From: Parvularcula lutaonensis
GTDB taxonomy: Bacteria; Pseudomonadota; Alphaproteobacteria; Caulobacterales; Parvularculaceae
DNA length: 64,000 nucleotides
Assembly: GCF_014651915.1 (NCBI RefSeq)
Contig: NZ_BMXU01000001.1
Location: 248,001 to 312,000, forward strand
Direction: 5' to 3'
Part shown: piece after piece, positions 9,408 through 18,392 of the stretch
How the letters are laid out: each line of letters opens with the position of its first letter
Position numbering within the stretch: the stretch's first letter is position 1
Made by a program: the position numbers and the translations under genes
Notes under the pieces: generated by a model
Told to the model about the DNA's origin: nothing
Seen by the model: only the letters and a program-made list of their open reading frames with translations
Database searches by the model: none

Positions 9408-12037
9408 CCGATTTGCACGAGGATCGCCCCGTTCGCCACCCCCGCCATGGGGAGGGCCGGGTCGTCGCTGACCTTGGCGAAACCGTCGTCGTCCGCTTCG
9501 GCGCCGACATTGAACAAGTCGAACGCGACGAGCTGGTGGTGGTTCGCTCGCTTGCCGAAGCCGTGGCCCAGGGCGTGCCCGATAATCCGCTCGAGGTTCT
9601 CACCCGTGCGCAAGCACTGCTCATCCGCTCGGTCAACGACCAATGGGGCGTATTCTCGCGCTCACGCGTGCAGCTCCTGCCGCATCAGCTTTGGGTTTGC
9701 CGGCAGGTCACCCAGCACTGGCCGACGCGTTGGCTGGTGGCTGACGATGTCGGTCTTGGCAAGACGATCGAGGCAGGACTGATCCTGCTGCCGCTGATGG
9801 CCACAGGACGCATTCGGCGGCTCTTGATCCTCGCTCCGGCCCGTTTGGTCCCGCAATGGCGGGCTCGGCTGAAGTCCATGTTTGACATTCGCCTGCAGGA
9901 ATACACGCGGGAGCAGGATCGCGGGAAGCTCTCCTTCTGGGACACGGCTTCGCAGGTCGTGGCCTCGTTTCATACGCTGCGTCAGCCCGCGGTCCGTGAA
10001 CGTCTGCTGCAAGCCGAATCCTGGGACATGGTGATGGTGGACGAGGCACATCATTTCCAGGCGCAAGAACGCATTTCCACGCAGACATACGACCTGCTTC
10101 GTGAACTCCAGGAAAGGGACCGAATACAGTCGCTCGTGATGTTTACCGGCACGCCGCATCGTGGAAAGGATTTTGGGTTTCTGGCGCTCATGCGTCTCGT
10201 GCGGCCTGATCTTTTCGATCCCAAGAAGCCCGTGCAGGATCAACTCCCCCAGCTCCGCGAGGCAATGATCCGCAACAACAAGGCGCTGGTGACCGACCTT
10301 GAGGGCCGAAAGCTCTTTCAGCCCGTGCGCACCAAGACCGTGGACTATGCCTACACGCCTGCTGAGGCCAGGTTTTATGAGACGATGAGCGATTTCATTC
10401 TCGATGGCCGAGCCTATGCGTTGAGCCTGACGGGGCGCGAGCAGTCGGCACGGATGCTGTTGCTCATTGCCCTGCAGAAGCTGGCGGCAAGCTCGATTGC
10501 GGCGATCCGGAGCGCATTGGAACGTCGAAGGGCGATGCTTGCCGATGCCGCTGATCGAGTGTCGGAAAAAATGCTGGAGGAAACCGAAACACTTGACGAA
10601 GCCGCCGAGCAGGAGGAGGCCGCGCCAAGTCAGATCGCCCTCACGCTCATCCAGGGCGAGGTCGAACGGCTCGACGAACTCATCGCGTTGGCGCGTGAAA
10701 TCAGAACGGAATCAAAGATTGAACGGCTCATCGAACTCATAGAGACTGAACTGCCGAAGAGCGAGCCGCTGCTACTGTTTACCGAGTACAAGGCGACGCA
10801 GGCTCTTGTGATCGCCGCGCTCGAAGCCCGTTTCGGACAGGGCTGCGCCGGTTTCATCAATGGTGATGAACGGTTGGCCATTCGCGAACCGGATGGCTCT
10901 GTCGACGTGCGCACACTTTCTCGCGAGGTCGCTGCTGACGAGTTCAATTGTGGTCGGACACGTTTTCTCGTTTCGACCGAAGCCGGAGGCGAGGGGATCG
11001 ACTTGCAGGAGCGCTGCGCCAGCCTGGTACATGTCGATCTTCCCTGGAATCCTATGCGCCTGCACCAGCGCGTGGGGCGGCTCAATCGGTATGGGCAAAA
11101 GCGGGCGGTAAGCGTGTTTCTGCTCCGCAACCCGGCAACTGTCGAGGCCCGCATCTGGGCACTGCTGGAGGAAAAACTCGCCCGCATCCAGGCCGCGCTT
11201 TCTGCTTCGATGGAAGAGACTGAAGACATCGCGCAGCTCGTGATCGGTATGCAGGGCGGGCGCTTCTTCGACGAGATCTTTGCTGAAGGCGTGAACGACG
11301 TTGCCCGAAACCGAGGGGAAAGACTGGAGGAATGGTTCGATGCACGCACGGCTACATTTGGAGGGCGCGACGCGATAGAAACCGTTCGCTCGATGCTTGG
11401 TCAGGTTGCCCGGTTCGATTTTGGTGCGGTCGGTGGCAGCATGCCACAGACTGACCTACCCGATCTTGAGCCGTTCTTTCGGAACGCCATGATGCTGATG
11501 GGTCGGCGCGTCAAGCAAGGCGAGGACGGGCTATCGGTTGTCACGCCGGAAGAATGGAAGCACAGCCTTGATCTGAAGCCGCGTTACGGTGGGCTGAGCT
11601 TTGATCGCGCGCTGCCAGGAAACGAACGCATGATCCGTCTTCTCGGGATTGGCCATCCCCTTCTTGACCATGCACTCGAAGAGGCAGCTCGGCGGCCCGC
11701 TCTGATCGGTCGCATCAGGGGTCTTGAACGGCCCATCTTGCTTGCGGGTGTCGAGGACGAGGTCACGGGAACGGGGGGTAATGTGCACCGTATCGTCGTC
11801 GGGTTGCAAAGGCCTGGATCCGCTGGGCGAACTTGTTTCGCCGACTGGGAAGTGCTTGTTCAACTGAACAAATGTCGTTTTAAGGACGACTGGGCTGCGC
11901 CACTTTCGACGATGGAAGTCGCTGAGACACGAGCGTTGTTCGAGATCCTGCCTGATGCGATATCCACTCTGGGCCTGCCGTTTCGTCGGCCAAAGGCGAT
12001 ACCGCTTCTGAGCCTGCTCCCAGAACCTGGAAAATGA
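9404..12037 (+). CDS. RapA-like SNF2 helicase/translocase, putative defence partner
   Basis: This is an 877-residue superfamily 2 ATPase. The N-terminus (VRHPRHGEGRVV...VVVRF) resembles the small Tudor-like barrel of RapA. Motif I is DDVGLGKTIEAG with Lys120, motif II is DEAH from Asp213, motif III is FTGTPHRG, motif V is GGEGIDLQ, and motif VI is QRVGRLNRYGQ from Gln555. The frame is open further upstream, but that stretch is the reading-frame shadow of the sacsin-like gene. ATG 9404 overlaps that gene's TGA and is preceded by AAGGGG, which fixes the start. SNF2 ATPases translocate on double-stranded DNA, and DISARM DrmD is a related defence helicase. Here the partner is the sacsin-like ATPase rather than DISARM genes. 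No nuclease domain is visible in either protein. Confidence 0.9.
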   Translation: MTDLHEDRPVRHPRHGEGRVVADLGETVVVRFGADIEQVERDELVVVRSLAEAVAQGVPDNPLEVLTRAQALLIRSVNDQWGVFSRSRVQLLPHQLWVCRQVTQHWPTRWLVADDVGLGKTIEAGLILLPLMATGRIRRLLILAPARLVPQWRARLKSMFDIRLQEYTREQDRGKLSFWDTASQVVASFHTLRQPAVRERLLQAESWDMVMVDEAHHFQAQERISTQTYDLLRELQERDRIQSLVMFTGTPHRGKDFGFLALMRLVRPDLFDPKKPVQDQLPQLREAMIRNNKALVTDLEGRKLFQPVRTKTVDYAYTPAEARFYETMSDFILDGRAYALSLTGREQSARMLLLIALQKLAASSIAAIRSALERRRAMLADAADRVSEKMLEETETLDEAAEQEEAAPSQIALTLIQGEVERLDELIALAREIRTESKIERLIELIETELPKSEPLLLFTEYKATQALVIAALEARFGQGCAGFINGDERLAIREPDGSVDVRTLSREVAADEFNCGRTRFLVSTEAGGEGIDLQERCASLVHVDLPWNPMRLHQRVGRLNRYGQKRAVSVFLLRNPATVEARIWALLEEKLARIQAALSASMEETEDIAQLVIGMQGGRFFDEIFAEGVNDVARNRGERLEEWFDARTATFGGRDAIETVRSMLGQVARFDFGAVGGSMPQTDLPDLEPFFRNAMMLMGRRVKQGEDGLSVVTPEEWKHSLDLKPRYGGLSFDRALPGNERMIRLLGIGHPLLDHALEEAARRPALIGRIRGLERPILLAGVEDEVTGTGGNVHRIVVGLQRPGSAGRTCFADWEVLVQLNKCRFKDDWAAPLSTMEVAETRALFEILPDAISTLGLPFRRPKAIPLLSLLPEPGK

Positions 12038-12388
12038 AATGTGTCTCGACTGCTGTTCGAGCAGACGATTTCCCCGATTAGCCACGGTGGAAAACGTTCG
12101 TCCCCAGTCCCGCCCCCTCCGCCACTGTGCTTTGCGGAATTTTTCTCTTTCCCGTCGCGCCCGAAATTTTCCCACTGTTTTCAAGGTTTACGCCGATGGG
12201 CTGTTCACTTTCGCCGGTGTAAAATTGTCAAAATCCGTCTCTCGGGGCCGATATTCTCTGAACCTGTTGACTGCGCGGATTTGGTGAATTTCCTGCAAGG
12301 CATTGAATGGCAACGAATAATGCGTAACGCAACCTGAACACTTCGATGCCGGTGGCGACTTCGGAGAAACGACTCGCATCGGACGTTC
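12038..12388. other. Convergent intergenic region, no gene seen
   Basis: These 351 bases lie between the 3' end of the plus-strand helicase gene and the 3' end of the minus-strand metallopeptidase gene. Open frames here are short and have no protein-like pattern or ribosome site. Base composition drops locally (T-rich runs near 12140-12180). I saw no strong hairpin followed by a T-run. Confidence 0.5.
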
Positions 12389-13105
12389 TCAGGCTAGGGC
12401 TCGCTCCAAACGGTTCTTCCTACGTTCCCAGTCTGGCATCACCTGATCGAGAAGCTCGAAAAACGCCGGGCCGTGATGCGGCTCCGCAATGTGGCAGAGT
12501 TCATGGGTGATCACGTAGTCGATGGCGTCGATCGGCGCTTGAATGAGGCGCAGGTTTAGCAGCAGCCGTCGGGCAGGTGACATGGAACCCCACCTCTGGC
12601 GGATTTGCCGAACGATCAGACCCCTTGGCCGAAACGCCTCGGGGTCTGGAAAAAACCCCAGGCAATGCTCGATCCGTTCCGGAAACTTGACGCGAGCGCG
12701 CTCACGATACCACGCTTCAACCAACGCCCGCGTCATATCGGGCCTGTCCGGTCGGTGCGTCTGCACGAGGATGAACCCCCGGATCAGCCTCACTCCGGCC
12801 TGAACATGCGGGACAACCCTCAGCCGATACTGGCGCCCGAGATAGAGATGCGTTTCACCGGAGACGAACCGGCGTTCGGGCGTGCGCGGCAGGAACTGCG
12901 CGAAATACCTCTGCTGCCGCAGCACCCAGGCCGCCCGCTTCCGCAGCCTTGCCTCGATCGCTTCCAGCGGCGCGTCCTCCGGGGCGGTTACTACCACAGA
13001 GGTATCGGGCTCCACGGCAATCTCCAGCGTCTTCCGCGGCCGCCGCACGATTTCATAGGCGATGTCGTGCGAGCCATAACGCAGACAGTAGCCTTGGCGT
13101 TTCAT
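12389..13105 (-). CDS. YgjP-like (DUF45) zinc metallopeptidase
   Basis: This 238-residue protein has the YgjP/DUF45 layout: an N-terminal beta-rich region (residues 1-110), the conserved RWGSMS at 171-176, and the zinc-binding HELCH at 201-205 followed by His210/His211 in AEPHHGPAFF. Glu202 would be the catalytic base. Members of this family are gluzincin-like (M48-type) proteins that often accompany type I restriction genes; their substrate is unknown. The start ATG overlaps the hsdR stop by four bases (13102-13105), so it is translationally coupled as the last gene of the restriction transcript. All zinc ligands appear intact. Confidence 0.88.
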   Translation of the reverse strand: MKRQGYCLRYGSHDIAYEIVRRPRKTLEIAVEPDTSVVVTAPEDAPLEAIEARLRKRAAWVLRQQRYFAQFLPRTPERRFVSGETHLYLGRQYRLRVVPHVQAGVRLIRGFILVQTHRPDRPDMTRALVEAWYRERARVKFPERIEHCLGFFPDPEAFRPRGLIVRQIRQRWGSMSPARRLLLNLRLIQAPIDAIDYVITHELCHIAEPHHGPAFFELLDQVMPDWERRKNRLERALA

Positions 13106-16100
13106 GCCGCGAACCTGGCCCTGGCGAGGTCCATGATCTTCAGCTCGATCTCGTCGAGCGTCTCGACCGGAAGTTCGATACCCTTCTCGTCGCGCAGGAC
13201 GTCGAAGAAGTAGTCGTCGATTGCGTTGCGCAGATTGTTCTGGGCGACGTCGTTTGACCAGATGCCGACGATCAGGTGCGACTTGATGATCTCGATGATC
13301 GCGAGTGTGATGATCGCGACCTCGCTTTCGGGCACCTGCTCCCCGCCCTTCGTCTGCAGTTGCCCCTCGAGAATGCCGAAAAACGCTTGGGCGTCCTCGT
13401 TGCTCCGAATACTTTCAGGGACGTTGCGGTTGCGCTCCTTGCGCGCCACCTTGCTTGCCAGATCGACAACGCTGTTGAGGTAGTCACGTTCCGACAAGCG
13501 CTTCTCGCGGTAGTCGCGGATGGTCTCTTCGAGGAGCTCCGAGAACTGTTTGTAGAAGGTTGGATCCTCCTCCATTCGTTCGCTGATGACCCGGCGGGTC
13601 GCGCTGGCAATACGGTCTGCCCGGGAGGCCTCTGAGACGCTAGTCTCCTCGATGATCGCCTGCAAGGCATCGGGGTCGTTGATGTTCACGACTTCGATGA
13701 TGGTTTCAGCCGGCATCGCCACGACGTGATCGTCGAGCAGTTTCTGGATCTTCGGCTCGAACTCGCGGACGTCAACGGTTTCCTGGTAGCGCAGCTGAAC
13801 CGAGCGCTTGAGTTCCGAGAACTGCTTCCAGTCCCGCTTCAGCGCATCGATCTTTGGCTCGTCGAACACGTCATAGAGCTTGTCGGATGAAAGCGAGATG
13901 TGGAGGCAGCGACTGAAAGCCTTCAGGCGGGCGTAGAAGTCCTGTCGCAGAGCCTCATCGGCCAGCAGCTGCTCGAATTGCTCCATGTCCTTCTTGTTGC
14001 GCACGGGCTTGAACAGATCCCAGAGCTGGTCGTGAAGCTGCGGCAGCTTGCGGATTTCCTCCCTGATGTCGTGCACCGAGCCGGCAAGATCGGCCGGGTC
14101 ATAGCCCTCGAAGGCGCTGTAAGTCGTCAGCGCCTTGTCGAGCTCTCCGAGGAGCCCCTCGTAGTCGATGATGAAGCCGAATTGCTTCTCCACGCCGTCC
14201 TCTTCATAGAGGCGGTTCACACGCGCGATGGCCTGCAGAAGATTGTGCTCCTTGAGAGACTTGCAGACGTAGAGAACGGTGTTGCGGGGCGCGTCGAAGC
14301 CGGTCAGCAGCTTTGAGACGACGATGAGGATTTCGGGGTCACCAGAACCCTTGAACGCCTCGATGATCTGCCGGTTGTATTCTTCCTCCGTTTTGTAGCG
14401 CTCCATCATTCGCGACCAGAATCGGCGGACGAGGTCCTTGGACTCCTGGTCGACCTCTTCGTTGCCTTCGTTTTCATCGGGCGGCGAGATGATGATTTCG
14501 CTCGTTACATGACCGATCTCGTCCAGAACCTCCTTGAACTTGACCGCCGCGGCCTTGGACGGAGCGACGAGTTGTGCCTTGAAGCCGGTGCCCTGCCAAT
14601 GCTGGCGGAAATGCTCGGAGATATCGAATGCCTTGGCGCGGATCGCCTGATCCGTCTTGGCCAGCGCATCCATGCGCGAATACTTGCGTTTGAGGTCGGC
14701 TTTCTGGCTGTCGGTCAACCCCTCACTGATCTTTTCGAACCATTTGTCGATCACGCCGCCGGTTACCTGCTGTTCGACCATGCGGCCTTCATAAAGTAGA
14801 GGGACAACCGCGCCGTCTGCGACGGCCTCATCAATCTTGTAGTGGTGGATCAACCGGCCGAAGGTCGAGAGCGTGTTCTTTTCCTTCTTGAGCAAGGGTG
14901 TGCCCGTGAAGCCGAGGTAGCAGGCCTTTGGCAGCAGGCGGCGCATCTTGGTGGCAAACTGGCTGTGCCCGCCGTAGCGCCCGGTCTGGCTGCGATGGCT
15001 TTCGTCAACCAGGACAAAGATGTTCGGGTCATCGTCCGCGAAGTCGCTGCTTCGCAGCGCGGTGTCGAACTTGTTGATGATCGTCGTGACCAGCGGCGTC
15101 CGGTTGCGGATCAGATCCAGCAGGTTTGCGCCGCTGGTCGCCCGCACCGGCTCCATGTCGCAGGACTTGAATGTCGCCTTGATCTGCTTGTCGAGATCGT
15201 CGCGGTCGGTGACGATCAGGATGCGCGGGTTCTCGATACTCGGCTCGAGAGCAAGGGCGCGGCCCAGCATGACCATGGTCAGCGACTTGCCCGAGCCTTG
15301 TGTGTGCCAGATCACGCCGCCCTTGCGCGACCCATCCGGGTTGAACTGGCGAACCGTCTCGATGGCACGGCGAATGCCGAAGAACTGCTGATGTCGCGCA
15401 ACCTTGCGCACGCCGCCGTCAAAGACCGTGAAGCGCCGGATGATGTCGAGCAGCCGTTCCGGCCGGCAAAGGGCATGGATGGTGCGATCCTGCGCGGTCA
15501 TCTCCCGGGCGCCCTCCGCCGCCATCTCATCGAAATAGCGGCGCGCGGGCGCGAAATCGCCCGAAAAGATCGCAGTCTTTTCCGCCTCGCTCAGAGGGCG
15601 GTTGGCGATGCGGGCGATATCCTCGTCGCTGTCCTCTTCATCGCGCCAGGTCTGCCAGAACTTGCGCGGCGTCCCAACCGTGGCATAGCGCGCCTCGTTG
15701 CGGTTCATCGACATGAGCAACTGCGCGAAGTGGAAAAGCTGCGGGATGTTGTCCTCGTTCTGGTAGCCGATCAGCTGGCTATCCGCCTTCTTCAGGCTCT
15801 CGGTCGGCCGCTTGTTCTCGATCACCAGGACGGGGATACCGTTGACGAAGGCGACGATGTCGCACCGCTTTGTCTTGCTCGAGCCGGTGCGCTCGACCGA
15901 AAACTCGGCGGTAACGTGGAAGACGTTGTTCTCCGGGGTCTCCCAGTCGATGTAGCGGAAGGAATAGCTCTTGGAATCGCCGTCGATCGTCTTGGTGATC
16001 GTGGTGCCGAGGATCAGGGCGTCATAGATGTCCTGATTGGTGCCACGCAGACCCTTGAGCCGGTCCGGCGTGGGCTTGAGACGCCGCATCGCCTCGTGCG

Positions 16101-16317
16101 CGTCCTCGAGGTCGAAGGCGTATTCGCGGCCGCGATGGGTGAAGCGATTGATCTTCATCAGCTGCTCGGCCAGCACGTCGTCGAGCACCACGTTGCGCAG
16201 CCGCCCGCCGCGCAGGCGCAGCGCCTCTTCCTGGCTGAGCGGCGTGAATCCCAGCCCCACCAGCATCTGCATCGCGGGGATCTGCGACTGGTATTTCTCG
16301 GCGGCGTTGAAGGTCAT
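13102..16317 (-). CDS. hsdR: Type I restriction enzyme, R (motor/nuclease) subunit
   Basis: This 1071-residue HsdR is full length for the family. The N-terminal PD-(D/E)xK nuclease shows Asp153 (RCDIVAF) and Glu167-x-Lys169 (VIENKRP). The motor has Walker A THTQ-type sequence HTQGSGKS (338-345), motif II DESH (438-441) and motif III GFTGTPLL. The C-terminal helical region contacts the methylase core. HsdR pulls DNA through the complex and cuts when translocation stalls. It is separated from the other hsd genes by DUF3800 and a hairpin at 16406-16442, so it may have its own promoter. The start ATG 16317 gives MTFNAAEKYQSQIPA, a typical N-terminus. No truncation is seen. Confidence 0.95.
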   Translation of the reverse strand: MTFNAAEKYQSQIPAMQMLVGLGFTPLSQEEALRLRGGRLRNVVLDDVLAEQLMKINRFTHRGREYAFDLEDAHEAMRRLKPTPDRLKGLRGTNQDIYDALILGTTITKTIDGDSKSYSFRYIDWETPENNVFHVTAEFSVERTGSSKTKRCDIVAFVNGIPVLVIENKRPTESLKKADSQLIGYQNEDNIPQLFHFAQLLMSMNRNEARYATVGTPRKFWQTWRDEEDSDEDIARIANRPLSEAEKTAIFSGDFAPARRYFDEMAAEGAREMTAQDRTIHALCRPERLLDIIRRFTVFDGGVRKVARHQQFFGIRRAIETVRQFNPDGSRKGGVIWHTQGSGKSLTMVMLGRALALEPSIENPRILIVTDRDDLDKQIKATFKSCDMEPVRATSGANLLDLIRNRTPLVTTIINKFDTALRSSDFADDDPNIFVLVDESHRSQTGRYGGHSQFATKMRRLLPKACYLGFTGTPLLKKEKNTLSTFGRLIHHYKIDEAVADGAVVPLLYEGRMVEQQVTGGVIDKWFEKISEGLTDSQKADLKRKYSRMDALAKTDQAIRAKAFDISEHFRQHWQGTGFKAQLVAPSKAAAVKFKEVLDEIGHVTSEIIISPPDENEGNEEVDQESKDLVRRFWSRMMERYKTEEEYNRQIIEAFKGSGDPEILIVVSKLLTGFDAPRNTVLYVCKSLKEHNLLQAIARVNRLYEEDGVEKQFGFIIDYEGLLGELDKALTTYSAFEGYDPADLAGSVHDIREEIRKLPQLHDQLWDLFKPVRNKKDMEQFEQLLADEALRQDFYARLKAFSRCLHISLSSDKLYDVFDEPKIDALKRDWKQFSELKRSVQLRYQETVDVREFEPKIQKLLDDHVVAMPAETIIEVVNINDPDALQAIIEETSVSEASRADRIASATRRVISERMEEDPTFYKQFSELLEETIRDYREKRLSERDYLNSVVDLASKVARKERNRNVPESIRSNEDAQAFFGILEGQLQTKGGEQVPESEVAIITLAIIEIIKSHLIVGIWSNDVAQNNLRNAIDDYFFDVLRDEKGIELPVETLDEIELKIMDLARARFAA

Positions 16318-16405
16318 GGGCTGGCTCCCGAGGCTGCAATTAACTTGCGACTCACGCCTCCTGTGCCTATATAGGGCTCAAAGGATTGGGCATTTCCCGG
16401 TCGAC

Positions 16406-16442
16406 AAAGGGGTCCTGGAGCTTCCGGGCCCCTTTTGTTTTT
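16406..16442 (+). terminator. Rho-independent-type terminator
   Basis: AAAGGGG (16406-16412) pairs with CCCCTTT (16429-16435), with further pairing inside, and is followed on the plus strand by a T-rich tail to 16442. The T-run suits plus-strand transcription, although the flanking genes are on the minus strand. Read the other way, the hairpin could still slow polymerase between DUF3800 and hsdR. Confidence 0.6.
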
Positions 16443-16459
16443 CGTTGCTTCGCATGGGC

Positions 16460-17191
16460 TTAGGGGAAGCATTTGAGTCCTCCCAACTTTGGGCGGATGA
16501 TTTCGAAGGCGCGGTTGGGCTGGCCGGGGCGCAACCGCGACAGTGCAATCGGCCGCGCCGTCAGATCGGCCAGCTGAAGCCCCGAGGAGTTCGCGGCCTT
16601 CGACACGAAGACTCGCTGGAAGTCGAAGCGGCTGAAGTCATGTCGGCGGTAACCCCAGTGGCTGTTGTTGGAAGCGATGCGGCGAAATTCGAGCTCGAGT
16701 TCCCGGTCCTCCTTCGCGCCCCGGCTCTCGAAGACGATGTGCACGGTCTTTCCATGCTGCCGTTCCCGGGTGAGCATCTCGTGCAGCCGTTCCATGCAGA
16801 AATGCATGGCGATCTCGTAGGGGTTCCAGGGATTGACGTATTTCGCCCGATGCGCCTCTTTGTCGATGACCGAAGCGAAGATCGTCATAGGCGCGGCCTC
16901 GATCAGGCCGTTGAGCCCGTCGAAGAACCGCTCCCGCAGCGCCCGATCGGTGCGCAAGATGCCAAAGGGGCCGAGGCTCTTGCGGATTTCGTGCTCGTGC
17001 AGCACGACCGAGTCGTGCCCCCAGATGTCGAACTTGAACTGCTGCATCGCGGGCACGATGGCGCCGTGATAATCGTCCTTGCGCATGACGCAAAAGACCA
17101 GCGCGAAGACGGGATACTGCGGGTCGATGCTGACCATCCCGTGATCGCCGCTTTCGTCGGCATAGACGATGAAATCGCAGTAGTCAGGCAA
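16460..17191 (-). CDS. DUF3800 domain protein
   Basis: This 243-residue protein begins MPDYCDFIVYADESGDHG, the YxDESG signature of DUF3800, and has a later GLQLADLTA segment typical of the family's C-terminal part. DUF3800 is thought to adopt an RNase H-like fold, which suggests nuclease or nucleic-acid handling, but no activity is established. The gene overlaps the full-length hsdS by eight bases (17184-17191), so it belongs to the hsdM-hsdS transcript. A role accessory to restriction is inference from this coupling. Confidence 0.85.
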   Translation of the reverse strand: MPDYCDFIVYADESGDHGMVSIDPQYPVFALVFCVMRKDDYHGAIVPAMQQFKFDIWGHDSVVLHEHEIRKSLGPFGILRTDRALRERFFDGLNGLIEAAPMTIFASVIDKEAHRAKYVNPWNPYEIAMHFCMERLHEMLTRERQHGKTVHIVFESRGAKEDRELELEFRRIASNNSHWGYRRHDFSRFDFQRVFVSKAANSSGLQLADLTARPIALSRLRPGQPNRAFEIIRPKLGGLKCFP

Positions 17192-18392
17192 CCGGCGCCT
17201 CCGTCCTGACCCGCCATTCCCCCGTCAGGAGCTTCTGCATCAGCCCGCGTTTCTGGCGGGTGAGGGCTTCGATTTCGGCGTCGATGAGGGTGAGTTCGGC
17301 GTTTGAGGTGTTTACAACCTCCGCGATGGCCGCCTGTTCATCCGGGTCCATCGGAAGACGCAACTTGCCTTCAAGGAACTGGCTGTTGGTCACGGCGATG
17401 GTGTTCTTTGCGCCTTTCTGAACGAGGGGGCGCAGGTAGTTCTTGGTGGCCACGGGCGACTCGAACAACGCGTCAAGGATCACGCCGAGCGCCTGGGTCC
17501 TGGGGGTGAACACGCCGTAGAGCGGCGAGACGATCACCTCACGGTCGATCTTGCTTTGCTTGATGATCCCGAGGGGGAAATCCCCCGTCGGGCTCTTCGT
17601 GTAAACGATGTCGCCGGGCAGGACGCGGTTGTAATGGTCCGTGCTGGCAGCCGAGAAGGACCGGCCGAGATGCTCGATCTGGTTCACCAGCCCCTTGTGG
17701 ACGGAAACCGAATAGACCTCCTCCTTGCCGGTGGACTTGAGGCCGTGTTCATGCAGCACCTCGCTGAGCCGCACTTCGCGCCATTCGCCGGAAAAACCGG
17801 GCAGCCGCGCCTTGCCGGTAAACAGATGCGTGCGGAACCAGGTGCGCAGGCGCGCCTTGGCGGTGCGCAGCGTGGTGAGGGCCTCCAGCGCGGCGTCCCA
17901 GGTCCGCAGGATCTCGGCGATCTTGCGCTGTTCGGGGAGCGGGGGGAGAGGGATGGGCGTGGACTTCAATAACTCGGTATCAAGCCGCCCAGTCCCGTGT
18001 CCTGCACTATCGACGTGACGGAGAATGTCTTCTTTCCGTGCCGTCAACGCTATGGCTAGGAAATCTGGCTCGACGTTCGGTTTCGGGACCAGTGCTTTGA
18101 TGTCCTGATTGAAGGCCACCGACCTATCGCAAATCGTAACTGGTAGGTCCTTGAATAACCCCATGCCCCGGACGAGCACCAAGACCGATCCCGGCGGAAC
18201 GACGCGAACCGTCGCGGCCCCTTTTCCGGTAAGCGACAGCCCAACGCCGTTCAGGCGGATGCCCTTCATATCCTTGACCGTGACCCAAGGGATCGTGCCG
18301 CCCCAATAATCCTCTCGTGCCTTATTTGGCGTTCCACCGGAATGGATCGCCGCCACGTCTGAAATCGGCGCCGTTGTCCACCCCTCACGCAT
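17184..18392 (-). CDS. hsdS: Type I restriction enzyme, S (specificity) subunit, full length
   Basis: This is a 402-residue HsdS with two target-recognition domains. The first starts TTAPISDVAAIHSGGTPNKA and ends at the central helix LPEQRKIAEILRTWD. The second runs from about REVRLSEVLHEHGLKS to PDEQAAIAEVVN and a final helix. HsdS sets the bipartite DNA target for HsdM and HsdR. The frame is open far upstream inside hsdM, but the protein pattern begins at ATG 18392 (MREGWTTAP), which overlaps the hsdM stop at 18385-18387. A half-length S gene precedes hsdM, so this locus encodes two S polypeptides. Confidence 0.92.
   Translation of the reverse strand: MREGWTTAPISDVAAIHSGGTPNKAREDYWGGTIPWVTVKDMKGIRLNGVGLSLTGKGAATVRVVPPGSVLVLVRGMGLFKDLPVTICDRSVAFNQDIKALVPKPNVEPDFLAIALTARKEDILRHVDSAGHGTGRLDTELLKSTPIPLPPLPEQRKIAEILRTWDAALEALTTLRTAKARLRTWFRTHLFTGKARLPGFSGEWREVRLSEVLHEHGLKSTGKEEVYSVSVHKGLVNQIEHLGRSFSAASTDHYNRVLPGDIVYTKSPTGDFPLGIIKQSKIDREVIVSPLYGVFTPRTQALGVILDALFESPVATKNYLRPLVQKGAKNTIAVTNSQFLEGKLRLPMDPDEQAAIAEVVNTSNAELTLIDAEIEALTRQKRGLMQKLLTGEWRVRTEAPVA

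Noticed and set aside
14842-16374. 510-codon open frame on the plus strand over hsdR
   Set aside because: HsdR motifs lie on the minus strand through the same bases; the plus frame has biased, low-complexity composition.
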